From: an uncultured Duncaniella sp.
Lineage (GTDB): Bacteria; Bacteroidota; Bacteroidia; Bacteroidales; Muribaculaceae
Direction of reading: 5' to 3'
Assembly (NCBI GenBank): GCA_910587165.1
Contig: CAJUKP010000002.1
Location: forward strand, 133,567-197,566
DNA length: 64,000 bases
The position numbers were made by a program, and so were the translations under genes. Below the pieces are notes generated by a model. The model worked only from the letters and a program-made list of their open reading frames with translations. It did not search any database and was not told the DNA's origin. This document shows, piece by piece, positions 1 through 6,565 of the stretch (position 1 is the first letter of the stretch; every line of letters begins with the position of its first letter).

Positions 1-435
1 AAATTTCGACAGGGCCTTGCTGATCTTATTCAGTGATCCCACCTGATTGAGCGGGAGTCTGACAATACGGCTCTGCTCGGCGAGTGCCTGAAGGATGGAC
101 TGACGGATCCACCAGACTGCGTAGGAGATAAACTTAAAACCGCGGGTCTCATCAAACTTCTGTGCCGCTTTAATCAAGCCGAGATTGCCTTCGTTGATAA
201 GGTCGGGGAGGCTGAGTCCCTGATTCTGATATTGTTTTGCCACAGATACAACGAAGCGTAGGTTGGCACGGACGAGTTTATCGAGAGCCCGTTCGTCTCC
301 CTGGTGAATGCGCTGGGCGAGATCTACCTCTTCCTCTACGGATATAAGTTCCTCGCGGCCAATCTCCTGAAGAAATTTATCAAGGGATGCGCTTTCACGG
401 TTGGTGATTGATTTGGTGATTTTTAGTTGTCTCAT
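1..435 (-). CDS. rpoD: RNA polymerase primary sigma factor (RpoD/SigA type), N-terminal part
   Basis: Directs core RNA polymerase to housekeeping promoters. The visible 145 residues begin MRQLKITKSI and carry sigma region 1.2 (DKFLQEIGREELIS) and region 2, with the core-binding and -10-recognition stretch LPDLINEGNLGLIKAAQKFD and GFKFISYAVWWIRQSI. There is no long region 1.1, as is usual for the compact Bacteroidetes primary sigma factor of about 285 aa. The gene runs off the left edge, so regions 3 and 4 are missing here. The ATG at 433-435 is chosen because MRQLKI is the usual family start and a TAACTTTG box lies 25 bp upstream. The identification is firm; the part beyond the window is not seen. 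Confidence 0.95.
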   Translation of the reverse strand, partial: MRQLKITKSITNRESASLDKFLQEIGREELISVEEEVDLAQRIHQGDERALDKLVRANLRFVVSVAKQYQNQGLSLPDLINEGNLGLIKAAQKFDETRGFKFISYAVWWIRQSILQALAEQSRIVRLPLNQVGSLNKISKALSKF

Positions 436-460
436 GTAAACTTAACGCACATTATTCATG

Positions 461-468
461 CAAAGTTA
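461..468 (-). promoter_or_regulatory. -7 box of rpoD promoter
   Basis: On the minus strand this reads TAACTTTG, a perfect match to the Bacteroidetes -7 consensus TAnnTTTG, 25 bp upstream of the rpoD ATG. No clear TTG is seen at the -33 distance. Confidence 0.6.
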
Positions 469-581
469 GTTAAAATTATTTGATTGAGATCTAAGCGGGC
501 TGTTAAAATTCTGAAATTCATAAAATTTTTAATATATGTCACGTTTCAAAGGTTAAACTTTGGCAAATTTGATATGGTGGA

Positions 582-612
582 TTGGAAAAACGAGAATAAT
601 TCAGTAATTTTG
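582..612 (+). promoter_or_regulatory. Bacteroidetes promoter for the glycogen-synthase-like operon
   Basis: TTGG at 582-585, a 19-bp spacer, then TAATTTTG at 605-612 fit the -33/-7 pattern. The box lies 81 bp before the chosen ATG at 694, which supports a start downstream of the TTG codon at 484. Confidence 0.65.
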
Positions 613-693
613 CACTGCGGATTTTTCACACTCGCACAGGTTGTCAATCCGCACGGTATAAATCCATTCACACCCGCTAATCCCCCCCTATTC

Positions 694-1518
694 ATGGTGG
701 CACAAAAAGTATTGTTCATATCCCAGGAAGTCTCACCCTATCTGCCCGACACCCCAATGTCTGTGCTCGGCAGGACAATTCCACAGTCTATTCACGGCAA
801 GGAATTTGAGGTGAGAATCTTCACCCCGAAGTATGGCTGCATCAACGAGCGCCGCAATCAGCTGCACGAAGTTATACGCCTCTCGGGAATGAATCTCATC
901 ATAGATGACAATGATCATCCCCTTATTATAAAGGTGGCCACTCTGCTCCCCTCGAGAATGCAGGTGTACTTCATTGACAATGATGATTATTTCCATCCGA
1001 TGCCCGAGAAGGGGTTGGAAACGGAGCTGATGAAGGAAGACAATGACGAGCGCATCATGTTTTTTACGATAGGTGTGATCGAGACTGCTAAAAAGCTCCG
1101 TTGGCCACCGGCTGTGATCCATTGCAGCGGATGGGTATCAGCGCTTGCGCCACTCTACATACGTAGGCGATATGCTGATGATCCTACATTCCGCGACTCA
1201 AAGATAGTATTCGCTCTCCAGCCCGAGTCTTTCGATGGCACACTTGATCCTCGTTTTGTTGAGAAACTGAAAATGAGCGAATTCACTGAGGATGATTTGC
1301 GTGGTCTCATTGATGGAGAGGTCGACTTCGCCGCTCTCAATAAAATTGCGATTGATTACGCCGATGCGGTGATCCAGATCACCGAGGATGTCGATCCGGC
1401 TATTGTGGAGTATGCGAAAGCCTCGGGTAAGCCTTTCCTCGGATATGTGGATGAGGACGATCGCAAAGAGGAATATACCGAATTCTACCGCTCTCTTATT
1501 GGAGAAGATGAGGATTGA
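694..1518 (+). CDS. Glycogen/starch synthase-like protein, N-terminal (GT5) domain only
   Basis: The 274-aa protein begins MVAQKVLFISQEVSPYLPDT and matches the N-terminal half of GT5 glycogen synthases (starch synthase catalytic domain), which bind ADP-glucose. A full GlgA is about 480 aa with two Rossmann halves; here the C-terminal GT-B half is absent. The usual K-x-G-G-L nucleotide-sugar motif after SEVAP is not present (sequence there is SPYLPDTPMSVLGRTI). It is known to me as a short Bacteroidetes family often annotated as glycogen synthase. An upstream in-frame TTG at 484 would add 70 residues but lies before the promoter. DUF4270 follows after 18 bp. Activity as a synthase is doubtful; a sugar-nucleotide-binding or regulatory role is inference. 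Confidence 0.8.
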   Translation: MVAQKVLFISQEVSPYLPDTPMSVLGRTIPQSIHGKEFEVRIFTPKYGCINERRNQLHEVIRLSGMNLIIDDNDHPLIIKVATLLPSRMQVYFIDNDDYFHPMPEKGLETELMKEDNDERIMFFTIGVIETAKKLRWPPAVIHCSGWVSALAPLYIRRRYADDPTFRDSKIVFALQPESFDGTLDPRFVEKLKMSEFTEDDLRGLIDGEVDFAALNKIAIDYADAVIQITEDVDPAIVEYAKASGKPFLGYVDEDDRKEEYTEFYRSLIGEDED

Positions 1519-1536
1519 ACTCAAAATCAAAGAAGA

Positions 1537-2955
1537 ATGAATTTCAACAAGATTTTTTCAGCGGTGGCCCTTGCGGCAGCAGGTGCGGCCGCTGTTTCGT
1601 GCGAAGACTCGCTGACGGCCGGTGGTTCGCTCGTGGCTGACGATACAGCTATTATCCGCGACTCGATGTTTACGGTCGCAGGACTTCCCGATGCCAATCC
1701 TTCAGTTCGTTCGCGCACTGTGCTTCAGCTTCTCGGACGTATTGATGCCAAAGGATATGGGGTCTTTTCTTCTGATATTGTTTGCCAATATATGCCCGCA
1801 TCTGAAATTGACACTTTAGGAGTCAAACGAGAGTATATAGACTCTGTAAAGCTTGTCCTTTCGGTGTATAAAGACGGTTTCGCCGGTGATTCGGTGGTGC
1901 CCATGGGTTTGAGTGTGCATTATCTCAACAAGCAACTCCCTACAACTCTTGACAGCGATTTCGACCCCAAGGGGTATTATGATGAAACTCCGGTGGGCTC
2001 GACTTCTTATTCGGGGCTGATGGATGGATATCAGTTCGTGGGGACTGACACTGAGGGAAGTATGTACAAGAATATATATGTCAATCTCCCTCTCGAGCTC
2101 GGCCGGAATCTATATGACCAGTTTATCAGCTCGCCGCAGACTTTCTCCAATCCTCAGGCGTTTGCCAAGTGGTTCCCGGGACTGTATATAACCAATACGT
2201 TCGGTTCCGGACGCGTAACCCGGATCAGCAACAACTCGATACTTGTCTATTACCGTTCGGTGCATAACATCGGTACGACCGAAGAGCCCCGTGATACCGT
2301 CCTCCAGCACGTAGGATCTTATATGGGTGTTACCCCGGAGGTCTATACCAACAATAATATCACATATACGATGGCTCCGGATCTGAAGCAGATGGCAGAG
2401 GCCGGAGAACCAATCCTCGTTGCTCCGGTGGGTTATGATGTGGAATTCAAATTCCCGGCGAGAGAAATCCTGAAGCGTTATCAGGAAACCGCAGGTTCGC
2501 TTGCTCTTGTCAACTCGCTCACATTCTCTCTTCCGGTAGAAGAGATAGAGAATGACTATGGCCTCACTCCTCCGCCTTACGTGCTCATGGTAAAGAAGTC
2601 GAAGAAGGATGAGTTTTTCTCGAAAATGCAGGTGAATGACAATATAAACTCATTCTATGCCTCATATAATGCGACGACAAAGAAATACACTTTCTCTTCC
2701 ATGCTTAATTATATCAATGAGATCATAAAGAAAGGAAGTGTCGAGCCTGATGATGAGGAGTTTGTTATTTGTCCGGTGCTTGTATCATATTTCCCGGCAA
2801 ATTCATCAAGCTCATATTACAGTTATTATTACGGTTATAATACCACATCGCAGACTGTAAGTTCAATTACACCGTATGTCACGGAGCCGGTGATGGGAAA
2901 ACTTGATTTTGAAAACGCCAAGATCCAGTTCTCCTTCTCGAAACAGACTCTCTGA
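1537..2955 (+). CDS. DUF4270 family lipoprotein
   Basis: The 472-aa protein has a lipoprotein signal peptide (MNFNKIFSAVALAAAGAAAVSC, Cys22 as the lipidation site) and then the beta-rich DUF4270 domain that fills the rest of the chain. It is expected to be exported and lipid-anchored in the envelope; DUF4270 has no established function. It follows the glycogen-synthase-like gene by 18 bp, and the same pairing occurs in Bacteroides genomes as far as I recall, so a joint role in envelope glycan or storage metabolism is possible but unproven. A tyrosine/serine-rich stretch (SSSSYYSYYYGY) lies near the C-terminus. A long hairpin follows the stop codon. Confidence 0.85.
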   Translation: MNFNKIFSAVALAAAGAAAVSCEDSLTAGGSLVADDTAIIRDSMFTVAGLPDANPSVRSRTVLQLLGRIDAKGYGVFSSDIVCQYMPASEIDTLGVKREYIDSVKLVLSVYKDGFAGDSVVPMGLSVHYLNKQLPTTLDSDFDPKGYYDETPVGSTSYSGLMDGYQFVGTDTEGSMYKNIYVNLPLELGRNLYDQFISSPQTFSNPQAFAKWFPGLYITNTFGSGRVTRISNNSILVYYRSVHNIGTTEEPRDTVLQHVGSYMGVTPEVYTNNNITYTMAPDLKQMAEAGEPILVAPVGYDVEFKFPAREILKRYQETAGSLALVNSLTFSLPVEEIENDYGLTPPPYVLMVKKSKKDEFFSKMQVNDNINSFYASYNATTKKYTFSSMLNYINEIIKKGSVEPDDEEFVICPVLVSYFPANSSSSYYSYYYGYNTTSQTVSSITPYVTEPVMGKLDFENAKIQFSFSKQTL

Positions 2956-2978
2956 GATATTATTTCATAAGGTTATAA

Positions 2979-3037
2979 AAAAGCTACAGTCTCCGGATGA
3001 ACGTATTGATGCGTTCAATCCGGAGACTGTAGCTTTT
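2979..3037 (+). terminator. Long two-part hairpin after the DUF4270 gene
   Basis: A perfect 20-bp inverted repeat (2979-2998 with 3018-3037) encloses a second 5-bp stem (2999-3003 with 3012-3016). The outer stem ends in TTTT. It lies 24 bp after the stop codon, so it is a likely terminator or 3'-end stabiliser. Confidence 0.8.
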
Positions 3038-3132
3038 AGAATGAAAGGAATGGCGGGGTCACTTTCACGGCGGGATCCCCATGTCCGGGTCGGCATCGGT
3101 TATGCAGATATAAGATCCAATACTTTGGATTT

Positions 3133-3318
3133 TCATAAGTGGACTGTTGCCTTGTTTCGACATCCGAATTGAGGACAGTCCTGCATTATGTAATATTTAA
3201 ACGTATGCCAGTTGAAGTCAGCAGCGTGGTCCCACCCACATTTTACTTGCTCCATATAAGGGTTTATGCCGCCACCCGGCAGTGAAGATTCCACTTGTTG
3301 CGATTGTGGCCGGGCCAT
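3133..3318 (-). CDS. Hypothetical 61-aa cysteine-containing protein (uncertain)
   Basis: This short frame starts 10 bp after the stop of the DIP1984 gene on the same strand, with GGA directly before the ATG and a strong GGAGG 14-18 bp upstream. The protein has a Gly/Pro-rich N-terminus and three Cys (in KCGWDH and DCPQFGC). I do not recognise a family. The residue mix is protein-like rather than random, and the position fits an operon, but there is no further support. A shorter start at Met22 (MEQVKCGWDH) is possible. From 3038 to 3132 I see nothing else. Confidence 0.35.
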   Translation of the reverse strand: MARPQSQQVESSLPGGGINPYMEQVKCGWDHAADFNWHTFKYYIMQDCPQFGCRNKATVHL

Positions 3319-3328
3319 TCCTGTATTG

Positions 3329-3784
3329 TCATACCTCCTCGAGATCTATAGTCCAGTTTGATTGCTGGAGTTTTAGATCAAGAAGTCTGAGGCGTTTGGC
3401 GTATTCATCGGTCTGCCGGCGCAAGGATGGCACGTCGACCAATCTAACGCTCTTTTCCTCACGCCCCCAGCGGTTGTTGCCGTCAACAAGAGTTTTAGTG
3501 AGTTCGTGATAGATATTCACCCTCTGTTGGAGCACGTCCCGCTCAGCCATTATGTCAGTGATGCTTCGCCCGTCTATCGAGGAATGCATATTTGTCACAT
3601 TTATGCGGTAGACAAGCTCTCTGAATTGTTTCAGACATCCGTCAAGCTCCTTGAACAGGTCATTTATATCTTCGGGAGGGGTATCACCTTCAATCACCAT
3701 ACAGCTTTTCTGCATTCTGCCTTTCAGCATATTGATGCGTTTCTGAAGGTTGCTGCGCAAACTGAGTGCTTCTGCCAGTTTCAT
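3329..3784 (-). CDS. DIP1984 family protein
   Basis: The 151-aa protein starts MKLAEALSLRSNLQKRINML and matches the DIP1984 (septicolysin-named) family, a small, mostly helical, cytosolic protein of unknown function. Typical features visible are the N-terminal EALSLRxxLQKRI helix, the mid-region RINVTN and the C-terminal segment LLDLKLQQSNWTIDL. Length agrees with the family (about 150 aa). It lies 18 bp downstream of the DUF1232 gene and is probably cotranscribed from its promoter. The septicolysin label should not be read as evidence of toxin activity. Confidence 0.8.
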   Translation of the reverse strand: MKLAEALSLRSNLQKRINMLKGRMQKSCMVIEGDTPPEDINDLFKELDGCLKQFRELVYRINVTNMHSSIDGRSITDIMAERDVLQQRVNIYHELTKTLVDGNNRWGREEKSVRLVDVPSLRRQTDEYAKRLRLLDLKLQQSNWTIDLEEV

Positions 3785-3802
3785 ATTGTGGGATTTTTAA
3801 TG

Positions 3803-4186
3803 TTACATAATTTTAAGGTCGTTCTCCTTCACTTCGCCAAACCATTCGGTAAGCTTGGTCCTGGCTTTGGCGTGTATGTCAGGAGTGATATTATCCCATA
3901 CCGCTTTCAAAGCCCACATCAGAGCGGCCATATCGTCAGAGAAACCCATGATAGGAGTGGGGTCGGGTATAAGATCCAAAGGGAGGATGAAATATCCCAA
4001 TGCACCATAGATTTTAGCCTTGTCAGTAGCGGAGACGGCGGAATCGGTTGCCGAATAGAATAACAACAATACGGCATATATGGCTTTGACCCCGGCTTTC
4101 CTCGCCACGGCTGATACCTTCTCCCATAGGGCATTGGTATCGAAATATTTTTGATAATCGAGATAGTTCGATAATTTCTTTGTCAT
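3803..4186 (-). CDS. YkvA/DUF1232 family membrane protein
   Basis: The 127-aa protein contains the DUF1232 core YGALGYFILPLDLIPDPTP followed by GFSDDMAAL, the hallmark of the YkvA family of small membrane-associated proteins of unknown function. One hydrophobic segment (AIYAVLLLFYSATDS) precedes it. The start MTKKLSN at 4186 is preferred; an in-frame ATG at 4198 (MGIIMTKK) cannot be excluded, but its GGGAA would serve as ribosome site for the inner start. It is followed by the DIP1984 gene with an 18-bp gap and driven by a well-formed promoter at 4210-4241. Confidence 0.8.
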   Translation of the reverse strand: MTKKLSNYLDYQKYFDTNALWEKVSAVARKAGVKAIYAVLLLFYSATDSAVSATDKAKIYGALGYFILPLDLIPDPTPIMGFSDDMAALMWALKAVWDNITPDIHAKARTKLTEWFGEVKENDLKIM

Positions 4187-4209
4187 GATTATTCCCATTT
4201 TGGATGATA

Positions 4210-4241
4210 CAAATATAGCACTTAACTTTTTAATTTACAAA
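4210..4241 (-). promoter_or_regulatory. Promoter of the DUF1232-DIP1984 operon
   Basis: On the minus strand TTTG (4241-4238), a 20-bp spacer and TATATTTG (4217-4210) give an exact Bacteroidetes -33/-7 promoter. Its -33 element coincides with the U-tract of the upstream sodB terminator. Confidence 0.75.
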
Positions 4242-4274
4242 AAAAGAGAGGGAACTTCACAGCTGCCTCTCTCT
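4238..4274 (-). terminator. Rho-independent terminator of sodB
   Basis: On the minus strand an AGAGAGG/CCTCTCT stem (4266-4272 with 4245-4252) is followed by a run of T, 80 bp after the sodB stop. Confidence 0.75.
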
Positions 4275-4353
4275 CCATTCATCACATTATGCTTATTTCG
4301 CTTATCAGTGCTGTAATATTTTTATTCCAAAAGAAGAATTGTCTTTTTTGAGA

Positions 4354-4932
4354 TTACAAATAGCGACTTGATACAATATCCCAGTCAACTATCTTCCACA
4401 ATTCATGAAGCGCATCGGCCCTTCTGTTGCGGTAGTCGATGTAATAGGCGTGCTCCCACACATCGAATGTGAGCAGAGGGATAAGCCCCTTTGTAAGTGG
4501 ATTCTTGGCGTTCGCGCCTTTGGTTATGAACAGTTTTCCGTCCTTATCCTTGGATAGCCAAACCCATCCGGATCCGAACAGAGTCACGCCGGCCTCCTCA
4601 AACTCTTTCTTGAAGTTCTCAAACGAGCCGAATTGCTCGTCAATAGCTTTGCGCAGATGTCCTTCCGGTTCATGCGACCCGGTAGGAGAGAACGTGAAAA
4701 AGTAGAATATATGATTCCATGCCTGAGAAGCATTGTTGAACAATGGTCCGGTTGAAGAGGTTATGATCTCCTCAAGCTCCATATCCTCATACTCCGTATC
4801 TTTGATAAGACGGTTGAGGTTGTCAATGTATGCCTTCTCATGCTTACCATAGTGGTATTCTATAGTCTCTCTGGAGATGACCGGAGCAAGAGCCTCGGTC
4901 GAGTAAGGGAGTTCTGGAAGTGTATATTTCAT
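4354..4932 (-). CDS. sodB: Superoxide dismutase (Fe/Mn family)
   Basis: Converts superoxide to oxygen and hydrogen peroxide in the cytoplasm. The 192-aa protein shows all four metal ligands in their usual settings: His in YHYGKHEKAY, His in QAWNHIFYF, and Asp and His in FDVWEHAYYIDY. Length matches the Fe-SOD type (about 193 aa). There is no signal peptide. The metal (Fe, Mn or cambialistic, as is common in Bacteroides) cannot be decided from sequence alone. It is monocistronic: its own terminator lies at 4238-4274 and the divergent tRNA pair begins upstream. Confidence 0.95.
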   Translation of the reverse strand: MKYTLPELPYSTEALAPVISRETIEYHYGKHEKAYIDNLNRLIKDTEYEDMELEEIITSSTGPLFNNASQAWNHIFYFFTFSPTGSHEPEGHLRKAIDEQFGSFENFKKEFEEAGVTLFGSGWVWLSKDKDGKLFITKGANAKNPLTKGLIPLLTFDVWEHAYYIDYRNRRADALHELWKIVDWDIVSSRYL

Positions 4933-5055
4933 ATCGTATATCGTTATTTTGATTGTTGATTTGTCATTAAAACACCCTCAAATGCGGTCTGGTTCGGTGA
5001 TATAGTGTTAAAATGGGTGATAAAGTCAGTTAATTTTAAAAATTTCTGTCAAAAA

Positions 5056-5087
5056 TTTGCACAGTAAAAAAAAAGTGACTAACTTTG
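5056..5087 (+). promoter_or_regulatory. Promoter of the tRNA-Gly/tRNA-Leu operon
   Basis: TTTG at 5056-5059, a 20-bp spacer and TAACTTTG at 5080-5087 form an exact consensus promoter 50 bp before tRNA-Gly. Confidence 0.8.
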
Positions 5088-5136
5088 CATCGCAAAAACG
5101 GGGAAGAGACCTCGAAACAAAGAAACTTCTTGAAAT

Positions 5137-5209
5137 GCGAAAATAGCTCAGTTGGTAGAGCACAACCTTGCCAAGGTTGGGGTCGCGGGTTCGAGTCCCG
5201 TTTTTCGCT
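5137..5209 (+). tRNA. tRNA-Gly (anticodon GCC)
   Basis: A full cloverleaf of 73 nt: acceptor GCGAAAA pairs with TTTTCGC, the D arm reads AGCTCAGTTGGTAGAGC, the anticodon stem CAACC/GGTTG holds the loop TTGCCAA, and the T arm contains GGTTCGAGTCC. No CCA is encoded. Confidence 0.95.
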
Positions 5210-5222
5210 CACCTCATTAAAT

Positions 5223-5306
5223 GTCCGGATGGCGGAATTGGTAGACGCGCTACTTTGAGGGGGTAGTGTCAATTATGACGTGTGAGTTCGAGTCTCATTT
5301 CGGACA
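5223..5306 (+). tRNA. tRNA-Leu (anticodon GAG)
   Basis: An 84-nt class II tRNA with a long variable arm. Acceptor GTCCGGA pairs with TTCGGAC (one G-U), the D loop is AATTGGTAGAC, the anticodon loop is TTGAGGG and the T arm has GAGTTCGAGTCTC. It lies 13 bp after tRNA-Gly. No CCA is encoded. Confidence 0.93.
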
Positions 5307-5428
5307 CGTGAAAACTGGTAATAATCATTGAGATTGTTACCAGTTTTTTGTATATACGTTTTGTTGATCAATGGGGGATCTGTAAAATCCCATCATCTGA
5401 TACATTGCAGCCTTATAAGTGGACGATA

Positions 5429-5545
5429 TTACTTTTTTACTTTCTTTGATTTGTTGTATAGCCCTGAGACTCCTATCCCAACGCCCATACCAATACCGAT
5501 GAGCACGCACCCGGCTGCTATAAATATTTTTTCAATACATTTCAT
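5429..5545 (-). CDS. Small glycine-zipper membrane protein (38 aa)
   Basis: This short frame encodes MKCIEKIFIAAGCVLIGIGM followed by GVGIGVSGLYNKSKKVKK. It has one hydrophobic helix with repeated GxxxG spacing and a basic tail, the layout of a small inner-membrane protein (YtxH-like or stress-associated). ATG at 5543-5545, stop at 5429-5431. The protein-like pattern is much stronger than that of the overlapping plus-strand frame. Function is unknown. Confidence 0.55.
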   Translation of the reverse strand: MKCIEKIFIAAGCVLIGIGMGVGIGVSGLYNKSKKVKK

Positions 5546-5661
5546 AACAGTAATGTTTCTTTAATGAGTTTTTTATTCTCTAACAATAAAAGACAGCAAG
5601 AGGTTCATATCCGGGATAACTATTAAAATGGAAACTTATACATTATTTCCCGTGTTGAATA

Positions 5662-5692
5662 TTTGAGGATTAAAGTTAAATGTTTAACTTTA
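5662..5692 (+). promoter_or_regulatory. Promoter with palindromic operator for the antitoxin/toxin pair
   Basis: TTTG at 5662-5665, a 19-bp spacer and TAACTTTA at 5685-5692 form a near-consensus promoter. A perfect inverted repeat, 5671-5680 with 5683-5692 (TAAAGTTAAA, TG spacer, TTTAACTTTA), covers the -7 box. This is where an autoregulating antitoxin would bind. Confidence 0.55.
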
Positions 5693-5736
5693 CAATTAAG
5701 GAATACATCAAAAATATTATAACCAAAATATTATAT

Positions 5737-5946
5737 ATGACACAACTTACTGTTTCAATAGAAGATCCGGATATGATTCGCGATATCAAGAAGGCAATCA
5801 ATATGATTAGAGGAGTGGTATCGGTAAAGACTGAGAAGCCAAAACCTAATGAAGCCACGATTGCAGCTATGAGAGAGGCGAGGAGCGGTAAGGCTATTCA
5901 TTGCGGTTCTTTCGAGAATTATAAAAAAAATGGTGGCCAATCTTGA
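5737..5946 (+). CDS. RelB/DinJ-like antitoxin of a YafQ-type pair
   Basis: The 69-aa protein starts MTQLTVSIEDPDMIRDIKKA and ends with AMREARSGKAIHCGSFENYK, the C-terminal toxin-neutralising pattern common to Bacteroidetes antitoxins encoded before YafQ/RelE toxins. The N-terminal half is a short strand plus helix suitable for DNA binding. The start at 5737 (MTQL) is preferred over 5680 because the promoter box ends at 5692. The stop overlaps the toxin ATG (TGATG), so the two were translationally coupled. The frame is intact although the toxin is broken. Autoregulation through the palindrome at 5671-5692 is inferred. Confidence 0.7.
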   Translation: MTQLTVSIEDPDMIRDIKKAINMIRGVVSVKTEKPKPNEATIAAMREARSGKAIHCGSFENYKKNGGQS

Positions 5947-6225
5947 TGATGTTTGATTTAAGTTTAACACCTTAATATAAGCGGGATTTGAAACTCGCAA
6001 GGAAACGTGGTCTTGACGAAGCTCTGTTGGATGATATTATCATACTTCTTATAAATGGCAAGCCCATGCCAGAGAAGAATAAGGACCATGCATTAAATAA
6101 AAGGTGATTACAAAGGTTGTCGCGAGTGTCATATCACTCCCGAGTGGCTTTTGATATGTTCTGTTGACAATGGTATAAACCTTTTGACTCTGATTCGTAC
6201 CGGCTCACATTCAGACTTATTTTAG
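5946..6225 (+). pseudogene. YafQ-family mRNA interferase toxin, broken by a stop and a frameshift
   Basis: Reading from ATG 5946 gives MMFDLSLTP, then a TAA at 5973-5975 where family members have a polar residue before YKRDLKLARKRGLDEALLDD. The frame then continues through GKPMPEKNKDHALNK and breaks in an A-run at 6099-6102. One extra base moves the rest (GDYKGCRECHITPEWLL, RTGSHSDLF, stop 6223-6225) into the next frame. Joined, the pieces make a typical YafQ toxin of about 92 aa, an endoribonuclease acting on translating mRNA. Both lesions would abolish it. A sequencing error could explain the homopolymer shift but not easily the stop codon as well. Confidence 0.8.
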
Positions 6226-6271
6226 AAACGTTATATTCCAGGCATAATTTTGTGCTTTTCGACTATGAAAA

Positions 6272-6320
6272 GAGTAAAAAAAATAGCAATCAACCAGTGT
6301 AATTGATTGATTGCTATTTT
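6272..6320 (-). terminator. Terminator of tRNA-Thr
   Basis: On the minus strand a perfect 14-bp stem (6320-6307 with 6293-6280) is followed by eight T residues, 11 nt after the tRNA 3' end. Confidence 0.85.
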
Positions 6321-6330
6321 ATTCTGTTTG

Positions 6331-6403
6331 AGCCGCGAGCGGGGCTCGAACCCGCGACCTTTTCGTTACGAATGAAATGCTCTACCAACTGAGCTATTGC
6401 GGC
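6331..6403 (-). tRNA. tRNA-Thr (anticodon CGT)
   Basis: A 73-nt cloverleaf on the minus strand with D arm AGCTCAGTTGGTAGAGC, T arm GCGGGTTCGAGCCCCGC and anticodon loop TTCGTAA. The anticodon stem TTTCA/CGAAA closes with an A-C mismatch next to the loop (positions 31-39), which is unusual but tolerated in some tRNAs. Everything else is regular. Confidence 0.9.
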
Positions 6404-6421
6404 TTGTGCTTAAAAGCGATG

Positions 6422-6429
6422 CAAAGTTA
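6422..6429 (-). promoter_or_regulatory. -7 box for tRNA-Thr
   Basis: Minus strand TAACTTTG, 18 bp upstream of the tRNA 5' end; the -33 element is weak. Confidence 0.5.
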
Positions 6430-6502
6430 GCAATTATTTTTGATAAAACCATGTATAATTGCTGTAATTTTTTAGAGGATTGATTATGTGGAACTTGGAT
6501 TA

Positions 6503-6557
6503 TACAATCAGAGCCCGTAGGAGTCATGTGGACGTCATACGGGCTCTTCAGATTGTA
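6503..6557 (-). terminator. Hairpin after galK
   Basis: Inner arms of 10 bp (6510-6519 with 6538-6547) and outer arms of 7 bp (6503-6509 with 6551-6557) are separated by a 3-nt bulge. The hairpin begins 8 bp after the galK stop on the minus strand and has no strong U-tract. Confidence 0.65.
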
Positions 6558-6565
6558 TTCAGAGA

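Noticed and set aside
484..693. N-terminal extension of the glycogen-synthase-like protein from a TTG
   Set aside because: The promoter box at 605-612 lies inside it and the family homology begins at the ATG at 694.
5036..5272. 78-aa minus-strand frame covering both tRNAs
   Set aside because: It runs antisense through two complete tRNA genes and their promoter.
5328..5564. 78-aa plus-strand frame after tRNA-Leu
   Set aside because: The opposite strand holds a far more protein-like 38-aa membrane protein; this frame is its shadow.
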